64,000 nt of DNA from Punica granatum. Taxonomy: Eukaryota > Streptophyta > Magnoliopsida > Myrtales > Lythraceae. Shown in pieces: positions 37,311 through 49,250 of this stretch. Below the pieces are notes generated by a model. It saw nothing but the letters and a program-made list of their open reading frames with translations. It made no database searches and was not told where the DNA came from. The position numbers and the translations under genes are program-made. Location: NCBI RefSeq assembly GCF_007655135.1, contig NC_045128.1, positions 31,652,811-31,716,810 of the forward strand, given 5' to 3'. Every line of letters begins with the position of its first letter. The first letter of the stretch is position 1.

Positions 37311-38185
37311 TGAGATGGTTGTTTCTGCAAATCCTGCTGGGAGCATCCCTCCCTGGGACTCAACTTAGGGTGCAAATGTTGGAGGTCTAGGTCAAGACAT
37401 TGATAAGAAAATCCGAGCGCTGAAAAAGAAGGTATGATTATTCCTTCAAGCTTCTATTTTGGCATTTTAAAGATGAACAACATATCAGTTTGTGTATCCT
37501 AGCGATGGCTGCTATGATCCATCTTTTAATTCTTGAGCATATATATGGCAGTGAAATAAATCCATGGAAATTCTGCATGAGCTTGGAAAGAATATGCTAT
37601 TCATCACTTATTTGCTCTGGTTATAGAAAGAATATATCATCAGTCGATAATTCTACGAGAAAAAGTAGTAGCTCTCGCTTCAATGTTGTGGGTCTTTCAA
37701 CAGAGTAGGATCTTAAAGAGGGTGCCTTTTCCATTTATGAATGAAGCCACTGATATCTTCCAAAGACACGAATTTATCAATGGTAAGTCTAGTAAGTTCT
37801 AATTTTAAGAATTTTAGTAAATTGTGGGATCGAAAAAAATAACACTACCATTTATATAACTAGAGTTTGCTTAGGAAAGCTCTGAGAAAAATGGAAATCT
37901 ATTCGTGAGACATGAGATATAGTAGGCTAGCCACTGTTCTTTCTCTGTTAATTGTTTTGCAAGGCTTTTGGAACAACACAAGAGCTTGCTGTATGGATAT
38001 TGCAAATGTGATTTGCTTGCCGAAGGCCAACTATTGTTTGAATATTGTAGATATGCTTAGCAGAAGCACAGCTGCAGAAAACTTTGCCACAAGAAGTGAA
38101 ACCCGAGCGGATGGATAAATTGTCGAAGCTTGAAGGTTGTTGGGAGGAGTTGAAACTGCTGGAAAATGAAAAGTCCAAGATGTAG
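37311..38185 (+). pseudogene. PYM: C-terminal exons of PYM (Partner of Y14 and Mago), decayed
   Basis: Two exons, 37311-37431 and 38051-38185, join in phase 0 across a GT-AG intron. They give GGLGQDIDKKIRALKKK, then ICLAEAQLQKTLPQEV and MDKLSKLEGCWEELKLLEN, ending TAG. This is the conserved C-terminal helical region of plant PYM/WIBG, which binds the Mago-Y14 core of the exon junction complex and removes it during translation. TAG at 37366-37368 replaces an expected Glu codon after PWDST. The N-terminal Mago-binding part is missing. The intron is kept, so this arose by DNA-level duplication or capture, not reverse transcription. Confidence 0.85.
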
Positions 38186-38720
38186 AAATCGTGAACCGTG
38201 TGGTTCATTCCTCCCTCTTTGCCCGATGAGAAGGCAGAAACTTGTGCATCAGAGCGGTGATTCTTCTTGGCTAATGGGTCCATGGTTGCTATCATATCAT
38301 CCAGGGGCATCTTTTTTGCTAGACTTTTCAGTCATTGTTGATGGTGCATGTTCGACCTCAGTCTTCTGGTAGTCAGGGCCTATTTCTTTAGAGTGATGTT
38401 CCCTTTTTAACCATTATATGATAATATCTAAGTTCCAGTGACTTGCAAGTCAAAATCTATCGGGTGACAGGCATGCTCAGTTTTACTTATGGCTCCCCTT
38501 GTAAGAAAAGGGAAAAAGAACATGCATGAACATTTGTATGCAAGCTTTGCATTCGAAGATGAGTTTACCAACTGTGTTTTCCTTTCTCCAGGACACGAAT
38601 ATTGCGCTATGAGGAAAATCAAGATCTGAAATTTTTCAAAAAATGATGAGCTGGGGCTCAATTGGCGCTCTGACACATTTTTTCATTTTGCTGCCGCCAT
38701 GGCAATTTCTCTCTTCTCAG

Positions 38721-38793
38721 GTTCAGACTGAACTCACTTGCCAAAGAAGACGAGGATGAAGAAGAAGGAGCTAAGAAGAAACTGATTCCGTGA
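38721..38793 (+). pseudogene. Isolated last-exon fragment, unassigned
   Basis: After a good acceptor (TCTTCTCAG) the frame reads FRLNSLAKEDEDEEEGAKKK then LIP and TGA. The acidic-then-basic tail looks like the end of a real exon, perhaps of an RNA-binding or splicing protein, but I cannot name it. It follows the PYM 3' region by 0.5 kb. Confidence 0.35.
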
Positions 38794-38828
38794 ACATCAG
38801 AGAGCTCAGTCACCTCTATCTCCCCGCA

Positions 38829-39041
38829 ATGGCATCTCCTGCTTCTTCAGCGGAATCCTCCCTGCTCTCGAAGCTCGAATCCCTCCTCTCCTCCTTTGGT
38901 CACGGCCCCGATGATGATGACAAGATCCACTCTCTCTTCTCCGGTCACCTCCTTTGTTCCGGTCGATGCAGGAATTTGCTGAATTTTGAAGCACACCGAA
39001 TTGATTTGAAGTGGACGAAAATCGCCGAGGCTTCGAAGTAG
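38829..39041 (+). pseudogene. Possible captured first-exon fragment, unassigned
   Basis: The frame MASPASSAESSLLSKLESLL... with a DDDDK stretch has the composition of a genuine N-terminus, unlike its AT-rich surroundings. It ends at TAG after 70 codons without a recognised domain. It could be a transduplicated exon beside the PYM pieces. Confidence 0.35.
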
Positions 39042-39359
39042 AAGTGAGGGTTTGTGAGACCCGTGATCTCTTCCTTCTCTTCTTCAGCTCACAGAGGCTC
39101 TAGCTCGTCCTCTACATCTATGATTTTTCATTTTTTCATTTCTTTTTCTTCTTTGTTTTCAATTAATAAGTGTATGACCTTTTTGCCCTTTAAAATTCTC
39201 ACATGACACGCATGTGACTTGGCTTGTCCGGAAAAGTGGCTGGAAAGTACATTTGAGGTGTATCATGCTTTTTTTCAAATAGGTCAGGTTGCAAGTTACC
39301 ACTTTTCAAAGGTCGAGAAGTGCAGTGCAGTGCAGGTCAGGTTGCAAGTTACCGCATTT

Positions 39360-40447
39360 TACAACAATGATGATATTCTCAATTTCATACAAAATCTCAA
39401 TTTCTCGTCTCAATATTCAAATTACCCAAATTCTCAATCTCCATACCCCGAGTATCCAAATTTCCCTCATCATCCAAATTTTCCCCAACATCCAAATTGT
39501 CCTTACTATCAAACTACTTATCATCCACACATGCTTCCACAATTTCATGGAGGCACCGGTACATTGTCTCATCCAATTCGAGTGACAGTGATCAGGTTCG
39601 AGTGCTGCTAATGCCGGGGGCTCATCTCAACAATGTCCCGAAACTCCCATGAGTTCACAATAGTCTCAAATGTCCGGCCAAGATGTTGTCAGTGGCATCA
39701 ATCCAAATGACCAAGATGTCGAAGTTCAAGATGATGGACAAAAGAATTCCCACTAGCATTGGGAGCAAGATGATCTCCTCATGAGGGCATGGTTGAATGT
39801 CTCAAAGGATTCCATAGTTAGAAAGATGATGGCTTTTGACTCTAGATCCATCGTTATTGCACTATTGACAACAATCCCAGTTTGATACAGAAGAATGAAA
39901 ATTCGCTAAAAACATTGGGGTGCGGATCAGTAATGTGGTTAGTTGTTTCACTGCCTTCTATGCAAAAGCAAGTTGAGACAAAATTAACGGATCCAATAAG
40001 AAAGATGTCATGGTGGAGGCACGCAAAGAATATGTGGTGAGGTATGGAAAGGATTGCCCTTTTCAGAAGCATTGAAAAATACTTCAGCATGAACTAAAGT
40101 CGCAAGCTCTGTGCGACGTAATGGAAATTTTTGGAGACTCCAACTGGACAAATACAAGTGCGTATGGACAATACTCATCATCATCAAATTGCAATGATAG
40201 AATTGTCGATTTGGGTGCTGTGTAGTCTCCGGTTCGACCACAAGGCTCAAAAGCAGTGAAGAAGAAGCTTAAAGGAAAATCCAAAGCGTCTAGGTTTGGT
40301 GGCCACAAGGATGAGAAGTATGGTGAGCTCAAAAGCCAAGTAGCAAGAAGACTTGACCTTCTTGAGGATTTGAAAAAGGAAAAGCAAAAGAAGAGCGAAT
40401 TAATGCTCCTCAGTATGGATACCTCTATCATGTCGGAGGAACAATGA
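39360..40447 (+). pseudogene. PIF/Harbinger-type accessory (Myb/NAM-associated) ORF, decayed
   Basis: Broken reading frames reconstruct a known plan: an Asn/Pro/Tyr-rich N-terminus (PNSQSPYPEYPNFPHHPNFP), then HWEQDDLLMRAWLNVSKDS (the conserved start of the Myb-like domain), then, after a gap, RPQGSKAVKKKLKGKSKASR and a Lys/Glu coiled-coil tail to TGA at 40447. This matches plant proteins often annotated 'glutathione S-transferase T3-like' or NAM-like, which derive from the DNA-binding partner of Harbinger transposases. Several in-frame stops (for example TGA after PFQKH, TAG after DLGAV) and missing middle parts show it is dead. No DDE transposase is nearby. Confidence 0.75.
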
Positions 40448-40573
40448 GCGGTACATTCGTAACTGCAGGCTGATCTTATGGAGAAGTTTTGCAAGTCTTA
40501 AATTTCAATGCAATGTAGCTAGGGTTTAAATTTCAATGTAATGTAGCTATTGTTTAAGTTTCAATTTAAATTT

Positions 40574-40697
40574 GGGGTTTTTACTCCATATATCCTATGG
40601 TTTAACCGTTTTTTCAAATCTATCATATATTTTTAAAATTGTCAGATATATCACATGGTTTATATTTTGCTCTAAATTTGTCCCGTCGTATCCGGAA
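40574..40697 (+). repeat. Fragment of the 3600-3944 MITE family
   Basis: Matches the left arm of the MITE at 3600 (GGGGTTTTTACTCC, CCTATGGTTTAACCGTTTT, 'cacatggtttatattttg') with many changes and no right arm. Confidence 0.6.
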
Positions 40698-40739
40698 ATA
40701 TGGATCAACATCAGTATTGAACCCATTATGCGTTGGAAG

Positions 40740-41140
40740 AGCTCCCGCCTCAGTGGAAACCTTCGCCGGAAATACTTAAAGCCGAGGATGCAACAGCCCC
40801 GGCTGCTTCTCATCCGTCTTCACCATCGTCTACATTAATTCAGGAGTTTTAAAATATTAATTGAGTCTAGCTAGCAATTATTCTATTTCATCAATTAGTC
40901 ATTTTAATTTAGTGCAGAGATTATTAATCGCTCTCCTGGTTGGACTTTACAGCATTTATTCATGAAATGAACATCAATTTCATATATACATATATGTCAA
41001 AATTCATTCATCCATGCTGATCTCGATAAAAGTTTTGAGGGGGGAAAGAGGATGTAGTGAAGGACGATGAATGAGAGGAGCATTATCAAATTGCATGAGC
41101 ATCGATCGGATGAAGATCACTTACTATAAAAAAGAGTAAG
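40740..41140 (+). pseudogene. Remnant of gene 'F' tail and 3' flank, copy 3
   Basis: A diverged Pro-coding stretch ('ggctgcttctcatccgtcttcacca') is followed by the 3' flank shared with 33000-33240 and 18990-19250, including 'gcatgagcatcgatcgg'. No usable frame remains. Confidence 0.45.
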
Positions 41141-41753
41141 TATTAACTAACTTAAAAAAAAATTATATACTTGGTATGCATAAAACTTATCTGGTCTGAT
41201 TATGACATATAACTAATCGTCACTTCGCGAATAAAATTTTAATTAAGATTAAACTTAACCGTTCATTCAATTATAGTTACATTATTTTGACGTCGAAGTT
41301 TATTTTCAGCGGAAAGTAAACTTGGAATTTAGGGGGACAAAAAAAATCATGAGTTCCCTACCCTTCATTAATTGCAACAAACCTTTCCTTTTTAACTAAT
41401 GGCAAACGAGGCCATGAGATTAGAAAGAAAATTGCAACATAAGGTATGGACTCGTGGAGAAAAAAAAATGATCTTTCGATATTAACATCTTGTCCAAGTG
41501 TTAGTGTTGTTCTTTCTGTCTCTATCTTCTTTCTCTTCCCCCACAATCTACAATTGATAGCTGCAAAAGCAAATGATTTAAGGAGGGTCTCCACCAATCG
41601 GGTCAACACAGAATCTCCATGTCAGCGGTTTTACTAATTATTATCTGTCTATACTGTATCACTTCTCGGCACTCTCGCTCACAAATTTAGTCTTAATTAA
41701 TCAAGGTGAGGCAGCGTGACTTGCTGTTGCAGTCTTAATGAATTCTGATACAT

Positions 41754-41784
<31 letters not shown>

Positions 41785-44079
41785 GTCACAAACACGCACA
41801 CAATAAATAGTTCACTTCAATGCCATAAAGTTTAATAGATCTGGCTTATCTAGATAGAGTTAACTTCATCATGGATGATCCATTTAACATTTTCGCCCAC
41901 AAAACTTTTTGTTTTCTTTTTTTGGTAAAATTGTGAAATTTCATTAACCTAAGTAGCGAGATCATTTACACAAAGCTTTAAGCTAACCCACTTCGATTAA
42001 GGTTATATAGTTCAACTTATAATCTAGAATTCAACTCAGCAAAAAAAAAAACTAGAATTTAATACTGGTGCAAAATTGTAATCTTTCAAATTATGTGTCG
42101 TCCACAACGGATCACTCGGGACGCTAAGACTCTACAATCGGGAAATGCGATGTACCTTCATTGTAAACAACATATGATGTTTGAACTTATATAATTATAT
42201 TCCAAACTATGAAAGAGTGTTTTCATTAATTTATCTTATTTCTGTTTCCAAGGAGAATTATATAACAAATGTCCTCTCACTATAGACACTATTACAAGCT
42301 GCCTATATATTTATACGCATATATATAGATAGATGTGTAGTGTGTGTGTGTGTATATATATATACTTTCGGAAGGGAGCTCGATGGTCAGAGCTAGCACA
42401 AGATTAAGACTTCTGTATATATATATATATATATATGGGGGCCGGGGGGAAAAGGAAACGCTTTTGGTCCAGTGGTCCCCCCGGACTCCCGGAGCCGAAG
42501 AAACCCGAGAGGAGAAAACACTTTCTGAAGGGAGCTCGATGGACAGAGCTCCCATATATATATATATGTGTGTGTATGTATATGTATGTATGTATGTATG
42601 TATGTATGACAACTCAAAGCGAGAGTTACGTTGTAACCTCATATGAGGAGAATTTTCTTTTCGTTGCAGGGGACTATATGTGTATGTATATATATACACA
42701 CACACAGAACTCAAAGCGAGAGTTACGTTGTAACCTCATATGATATGAGGGTGAATTTTCTTTTCGTTGCAGGGGACTATATATATATATATATATCTTG
42801 CTCCAAGCCGTAACCTAAAACAAACCCCGTCTTCGATGAAGAAAACTTCTCGATCTCCATTCGCCATGTAAGTTAATGCACTCAACACCATCGGTACTTA
42901 TTGATAAATTTGAGGGAGGAAACTGGCATTGCATTTGGGAAACTTCGGAACAGGAAGGCGAGCGACCAGGCGCGAAGGGTGGAGTCACCAGTGGGCGAAG
43001 AGGCATGCAGCGGTCGGTGAACGAAGGAGTAGAAGACTGGGGTAGAAATGGAAATTCAAAAGTATCAGACACACCCCGCCTTTTTTAATCATATATATAT
43101 ATATATAGATATATAAATAAATAGATTACAGTCAAAATTCCAGAGGAAAAATTTATTTTCGATGCTTTTTAATTTTCGTTGCAGTGATAGGGTTCATATA
43201 AGGTGATAAGAAAAAGTAAAAATTAAATCACATATATCGATTGCATGTGGTCACTAAATAAATGAAGCGCTCATATGAGAGACCGATATTATTAGTCGTT
43301 TCTTAATTTATTCTAACAGAAGCACGTAACTGATGGACCGTCCCATATTATTTTCATAATTAGAGTCAATAGAAGACATCTCTCAGCAAAGCACATAGCT
43401 GGCCTTGTCACATTTTAATTTTTTTCTTTTTAGTCTCTAATCATGATGAGAAGTTCTTTTTTAGTTAGACTAGACTTGTACCCACACTGCATGCGAGATT
43501 TTACCGAATTTTTTTATTAATTTTCAATTTTGAACATCGACTTATTATGTGATATCTTCTATTAGAAATACGATAAACTTTTATAATATCCAAGACACGT
43601 GCACGTACTATGCACGATCTGTCGTAACTTTTTTTTCCTTGTCTTTTTAAAATTTCTGAAAAAATATAATAATTTTTTCATAATTTTCTAATATATATGT
43701 AGATTTTTTAGCAATTAAAAATGTTTTTAATTAATTAATCTTAATTAATGAAATTAAAAAAAATGGGGAAGTAGGACTAGGACGGGGGAGAGAGAAGCAT
43801 CGGATTGGAACCATTACAGGAGAGAGAGAGAGAGGAGGGAGAAAGGAAGGGAGAAAGAAGAAAAGGTGGCGAATATTTACAACTAAATCAATTGATAAAT
43901 TGTATAAGGAAAGAAGAAAAAACAAACGAGCAACCGAAAAGGGAAAGGAGAGAACGTATTCTGAAATTATCAATCTGTCCTAAAACCAATGGTTATAATT
44001 AATTGGACATGACGCCAGTGGGCAATTTATTTCGGCGGAATCTGATGGGCATTTTAAGAAAGCAAAAGTTAGCTATAAT
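41141..44079. other. Gene-free stretch rich in simple repeats
   Basis: No gene recognised. It has (CA)n at 41754-41778, blocks of (TA)n and (TG)n between 42300 and 42800, and a 63-bp direct repeat ('aactcaaagcgagagttacg') at 42612 and 42708. A short repeated phrase 'gggagctcgatgg-cagagct' occurs at 42376 and 42533. A weak Helitron-like end (CTAG at 43470-43473, minus) is present. Confidence 0.55.
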
Positions 44080-44247
44080 ATTATAAATAGATGATGCAAG
44101 GAGAATTATATAACAAATGGATGATGCAAGGATCTTTCTCCCTTTATACTATTATAAATAGATGATGCAAGCAGAATTATATAACAAATGGATGATGCAA
44201 GGATCTTTCTCCCTTTATAATATTATAAATAGATGATGCAAGCACCA
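44080..44247 (+). repeat. 71-bp tandem repeat made of Helitron-like 5' ends
   Basis: Units start at 44080, 44151 and 44222 (ATTATAAATAGATGATGCAAG). Each junction carries ATCTTTCTCCCTTTATA followed by a TATTATAAA box, the sequence of plant Helitron 5' ends. The repeat could be a Helitron start duplicated in tandem. Confidence 0.7.
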
Positions 44248-44280
44248 ATATAGAGGGAGAAAAAAAAAATAAATGCAAAG

Positions 44281-44899
44281 GAGGGTATCGTATTCTGAAC
44301 ATTTTCACCAAATGAGAACGTATTCTCATCGACTGGTATATTATGAAAAAAGTGAACACTTAGGGAAATGTTTCCCTAACTCCGATCCATCCAATTTGCA
44401 TACAAATTACCCTGAACTCAAGAGGTCCAGCCTCTCGCCATCATTGCCCTTACCACAATAGCAATACGACGTGGGGCCCTTGAGTCGTGGCTAATCACCA
44501 AAACTCCTACCTAGGGATGACCCAACATTTGAATTGGGGGATCATTGGAGGAGTGAAATAAAAAATAAAAAATAAAGGTTTTTTGAATTAGAGAAACGAA
44601 TTTGGATTTTTTGCGAAAAATTGATGAATAATATATACAATTTTTTTAAAGCGTGATGCTTGATCTCATCAAATCTCAGTCAAACCCGAATTGCCAAAGA
44701 TGCTCTAAACTAGCTCGGACACACCATAATAGTCACTTCAGCTATACCACTATTATGAGCAAAAACCCGTAATCCACTTTAAAAAATGAGGGTATGGTAT
44801 TCTGAACATTTTCACCAAATGAGAACGTATTCTCATCGGCTGGTATATTATGAAAAAAGTGAGCACTTAGGGAAATGTTTCTGTAACACCGATCCATCC
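44281..44899 (+). repeat. Pair of 114-bp direct repeats flanking about 390 bp
   Basis: 44281-44394 and 44786-44899 are about 93% alike ('attctgaacattttcaccaa', ending 'gatccatcca'). The spacing suggests a tiny terminal-repeat element, but there is no TG...CA end, primer-binding site or target duplication, so I leave it as a repeat. Confidence 0.6.
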
Positions 44900-45345
44900 A
44901 AAAGTATATATTTTTATGTTTGATAAAAATGAATGGTTGATATTTAAGAATAAAAATCTAACGGTTCATATTCTGTGTGCTACAATAGCAACGATTTTTA
45001 ATGTACCATTGCAGAAACGTTCTCGATTATTACGTGCCTTGACATGATGAAAGTTATGAATTATGTATTATAAAAGGAGGTCCTCGATTGGCCAATTATT
45101 TTTAAGGGAGATATGTTCAGTCACACCAAGGGAGATGCGTATATCAAACAATGCGCACTGTATACATACACACATATTATAAATTGAACAGTGTTTGCTA
45201 TATATGTTGATTAATTCCCTAAGGCCGATTGATATCTAAGAATAAAACAGACAATTGCCTAGGTTTGCGTCGTACAAAGAATTTGTGTTGTCATTTGTCT
45301 TCTAATAATCTTAGTAACCAATAAAAAAAATTATGTTGCAATTAT
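44900..45345 (+). repeat. Duplicated 3'-flank segment, copy S4 (truncated)
   Basis: Matches 22706-23150 closely. It lacks both the SINE and the foldback found in S3. It ends shortly before a different sequence leading to gene copy D. Confidence 0.85.
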
Positions 45346-45802
45346 GGCGCACGGCAATCATATCTCCCTTTTGACTTGTTTTGACTCACTTTTTTATGTG
45401 CGATTAGCATCAGCACGGTTTGATAAAAAGTTGAATTTTCGTTCTGAGCAAATTTATGGAATGCCACCTTCGAGGGAACTTCCATCGAAGCGGTATGTAT
45501 GATATGATGCAAAAGGTCCCATTGTAATATAGGAAAGACGACATTGTATGAAAGCAAACTTCTTGGAAGCAGTATGTATGATATAATGCAAAAGGTTACC
45601 ATTGTAATGTCGGAAAGACGACATTGTTTTTCAGCAAACTTATTGGATGAGAGCTAACCCTACTATGAATTCTCTCTCCCTCTCTCTCTCTCTCTCTCTC
45701 CTGCAATTTCCTTTCAGGTCGTCTTCTTCCTTCTCACCATCACTTGCCATTAGAATTCTTTCTGTCCTCCCCATTATTTCAACAGCCCTTGAAACCATCG
45801 CA

Positions 45803-46341
45803 ATGAAGAGGAAGACTATGAAATCAAGGAAACTCCAGCGTATGGAGTTTTTCGGTCCTCCACAATCCCCACCCCCACCTCCACCCCCACCAAAATTTCA
45901 GTTTCCTCCGAAGCCTCCGCTGCCTCCGCCACCCATGGTACATTTCTTTTATCTGGGCTTTCCCCAGTGATCGTCGTGGAAGGAGCTTCACCAACCGCTG
46001 CTGCCCACCACCACCACCGCAGCTCGTGGGCCGTAGTAGGCCATATCGCCATGGTGGTGATTTCCTTCTTGACCATCTACAATGGTCTCTTCACCTGCAA
46101 ACGGAACACCGGGGGCATGATGAAAGGTATTGCTATGTGGATAGCTAAACGCAAAGAAGGGACGCGCCAAAGGGCAGCCTGCAAGACCGATAGCAATGCT
46201 GATGTAGCTGAGTCGCAGCAGTCAGTTTCTTCCGCCCCGAAATCAGAAGGAGGAGGAGAGTCAGGAAACGAGGTTTCTTCCAACCCGGAATCAAAGGAGG
46301 AGGAGAGTCAAGAGACAGAGGAGGAGACGGAGGGCGAGTAA
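45803..46341 (+). pseudogene. Proline-rich membrane protein family, copy D (1-bp frameshift)
   Basis: Same plan as 24010-24471: MKRKTMKSRKL, a longer Pro run, then VVEGASPTAAAHHHHRSSWA, a hydrophobic segment (VVGHIAMVVISFLTIYNGLF), and an acidic tail ending EETEGE. One C is missing in the CCCCCA run at about 45961-45965, so the first frame stops at 45970 (FPQ) and the rest is in another frame. The tail has a 12-15 residue duplication of the SS-PESK module. The frame is otherwise open, so decay is recent. The 3' flank (46660 onward) is the family's S segment. Confidence 0.75.
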
Positions 46342-46659
46342 GTCAGGAGCACATTCTTGGGCTCTCTGACTATATTATATGTACTGCATGAGCATATAGA
46401 AAGAGGAATAAAAAAGGATTAAATAATCCATACTCTAATTGATTTGATGATGTTATGGATCTACTTGAAAAACCACCTTCTAGTGAACTTCCCTCAAAGT
46501 GGATCATAGGAATTATAATATTTTGGGATGATATGTTCCGTTATAGTGAATTGTCCGGTACGTCCATGGAATGTTCCTTGATGAAGTTTACTCTCTCTAT
46601 GTATTTATAAGCCATATCTGTCCCACTTTTTATCATAGTATTAAAATGAAGTTATATAT

Positions 46660-49250
46660 ATACATATATATATATATATATTTGTTTATACGCGTCACAG
46701 TTCACTACGACGGATTGGAGCTGCTAATCAAGCCTTCACGGCCTTACCCCCGATTAAGAACAGAACTTGCGCTGATCTTTTATATATGTAGTTTAAGGAA
46801 AATTAGAATCAAACAAATTATATGTCGAGTCTGACTGACTTGCTTGATGCGTCACTGCTGTCATGGGGAGGAAAGAGAAGGAAGAACTTTGGGTCCCACC
46901 GAAGCGAAATAAATAAATATGTGGATCGGATTTATTTCAGTCAACCAAAAACTTTGTTTTTTTTAATGAATAAACCTCTGATTTGGATCACGTATCCGGA
47001 AGAGTAATTAATAACCGACTTCGAATCTCACTCATATCGTAGAGCTCGTCACTATGTAATGTATTATGCATTGGCGGAAGCCGGTTCATAATACTTGATC
47101 CAGTGGGTCTTTCACTTAATTTACTATTGTGCTGGTGGGGCTGCGGTGATCAAGTTATGCTAAGTTTCAACGAGTTACGGCGAAAGGAACATTCTGTAGC
47201 GGTTAGATTCCCTTATTGAGGTAGTCACAGCGGACTAATAAGACCTAGCCTTTGATCCAGGAAAAAAAAAAACCAACTTGAAGAAATAATTTTCAACCAA
47301 GATTAAGCTTAATTAGAGCAGCGGCTGGTTCCATATAATTACAATGTGGAAATTTATTTTCACTCAGAAAATAATGTTGGAATTTGGGGGAAAATAATTA
47401 GACCAAGTATGTGTTTTGTCTTGTTTCAAGTTGTTGACCGTTTTGATAGCTTTTTATAAGGTATGTTCGTCCAGGGGGAAAACAAACAAAACCTAAGAAA
47501 GGATGATGGACGAACAAGCTAGATGATAGGCATATTGTGAATAATTAAAATTACTTTACATATATAAGTATTTATTTATTCATTTTTTTTTTCTCATTTT
47601 GATAAGTAACTATCAGAGCAGAGGTCTCCTCGCACAGCTCCAGTCCATCTGAATGAACTGTGACATATATATATATATATATTAAACTTCACTTTAATAC
47701 GTAGTTACGCGCTATAATAAAGTCGAATTGATTTGGCTTATATATATACACACATATATATACTAGTCGGATGGCCACGTATGGTGTGCATCTTCAAAGA
47801 GTTACCAATCTATAACCTCTTAAAAAATAATTACACTGTGCCAATCCGATAAATAATATAAATAAATAAATTTAATATATATTTATATAAATGTTGGAAT
47901 TTAGGGGAAAGAAAAGAAGAGATCATGAGTGCCCCGTTCCTAGACTAATTGCAACATAATTTTTTTTGTTTTTTTTATTGGTTACTAAGATTATTAGAAG
48001 ACAAATTACAACACAAATTCTTCGTACGACGCAAATCTTGGCAATTGCCTGTTTTATTCTTAGATATCAATCGGCCTTAGGGAATTAATCAACATACATA
48101 GCAAACACTGTTCAATTTATAATATGTGTGTATGTATACAATGCGAATTGCTTGATATACGCATCTCCCTTGGTGTGACCGAAAACATATCTCCCTTAAA
48201 AATAATTGGCCAATCGAGGACCTCCTTTTATAATACATAATTCATAACTTTCATCATGTCAAGATACGTAATAATCAAGGATGTTTCTGCAATGGTACAT
48301 TAAAAATCGTCACTATGGTAACACATACAATATGAACTGTTAGATTTTTATTCTTAAATCTCAACCATTCATTTTTATCAAACATTAAAATATATACTTT
48401 GATTGCATGAACGTATGCGCGTAGACAAGTTATTATGACTCTCCATATCGACTAGGTAGAAGTACATAATAATTTTCATATTAAGATATGAACACCATAG
48501 AACAATATATATGACGCCATTTATGACGCAACGTTTGTATTATAATTATCATTTTTCTTCTGCTTCGATGGATTTATATAATGATGGCATGATACTAATG
48601 TCTTAAACCTGCACGTAAACGCAGAAGTGCTAGGAGGATATTTATTTTATACTAACAAGGAGCTCGATTTTTCAAATTTATTAATTAAGCAATTCAACAA
48701 CTAATTAGAATTCATAATAACTAATAAGGAGTTTCAATATCCATTTTTCTGAATCCTGATAAAATTAAAAGGTGTTCTCACCCTATTTGCCGAAAATAAT
48801 TAGTGTTTCGATGGTGGCTTTCTCAAACCACAAAATGCTTGCAAAAGCCAATATTCCGAGTTTCGACTATGCCCAACTGAAAATCTCTATCAGCTTTGAG
48901 AACTAGGTAAATAAAGCTTGAAATAGTTGCTGCATAATGGCTTTAAAAATAACCGAGTTGAGCCTATAGTTGAGCGTAAACTTTTCAAATGTCAACTTAG
49001 CCAAGCTCGAGAGACTTGAATGTGAATTAGTTCGGCAAATTAAGGGATCGACCCGGCAGCTTTCAACTCTGCTCGACTCGAGTACGCACTAGAGACCTAA
49101 GGCAGGATGCTACCTAAATCGGGACTAGCTGTTCGAGAAGCATACCAAGAAAGAAATGCGGACCTTGTATTTAACATGGGCTGGACTGTGTTAAACTTGG
49201 GCCAACTAATTATTTCTGTTGTGCAGCAAAATTGAGGTCCGCCTTAGATT
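46660..49250 (-). repeat. Duplicated 3'-flank segment, copy S5 (inverted)
   Basis: The flank of copy D, matching S2 inverted. It is interrupted by a SINE (47035-47270) and by a segment of about 480 bp (47400-47880) with 'gttggaattt-gggg' on both sides. Part of that segment (47440-47560) recurs inverted at 63170-63310. Confidence 0.8.
47035..47270 (+). mobile_element. tRNA-derived SINE, 5'-truncated
   Basis: Begins in the B-box region (TTCGAATCTCACTC) and shares 'agctcgtcacta', 'cataatacttgatccagtgg' and 'cagcggactaa' type sequence with the SINE at 26236-26552. It ends in a 9-10 base A run. The direct repeat AACCGACTT/AACCAACTT flanks it. The sister segment near 25865 has the empty site. Confidence 0.75.

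Noticed and set aside
42090..42165. Resemblance to 5.8S rRNA ('aacggatcactcggg', 'aaatgcgatgt')
   Set aside because: Only two short matches with wrong spacing; far below what a real 5.8S fragment would show.
42292..42743. Overlapping frames on both strands of 100-140 codons
   Set aside because: Produced by TA, TG and CATA simple repeats; the intervening phrases are short repeats, not exons.
44281..44899. TRIM-type LTR element
   Set aside because: Direct repeats are present but there are no TG...CA ends, primer-binding site or target duplication.
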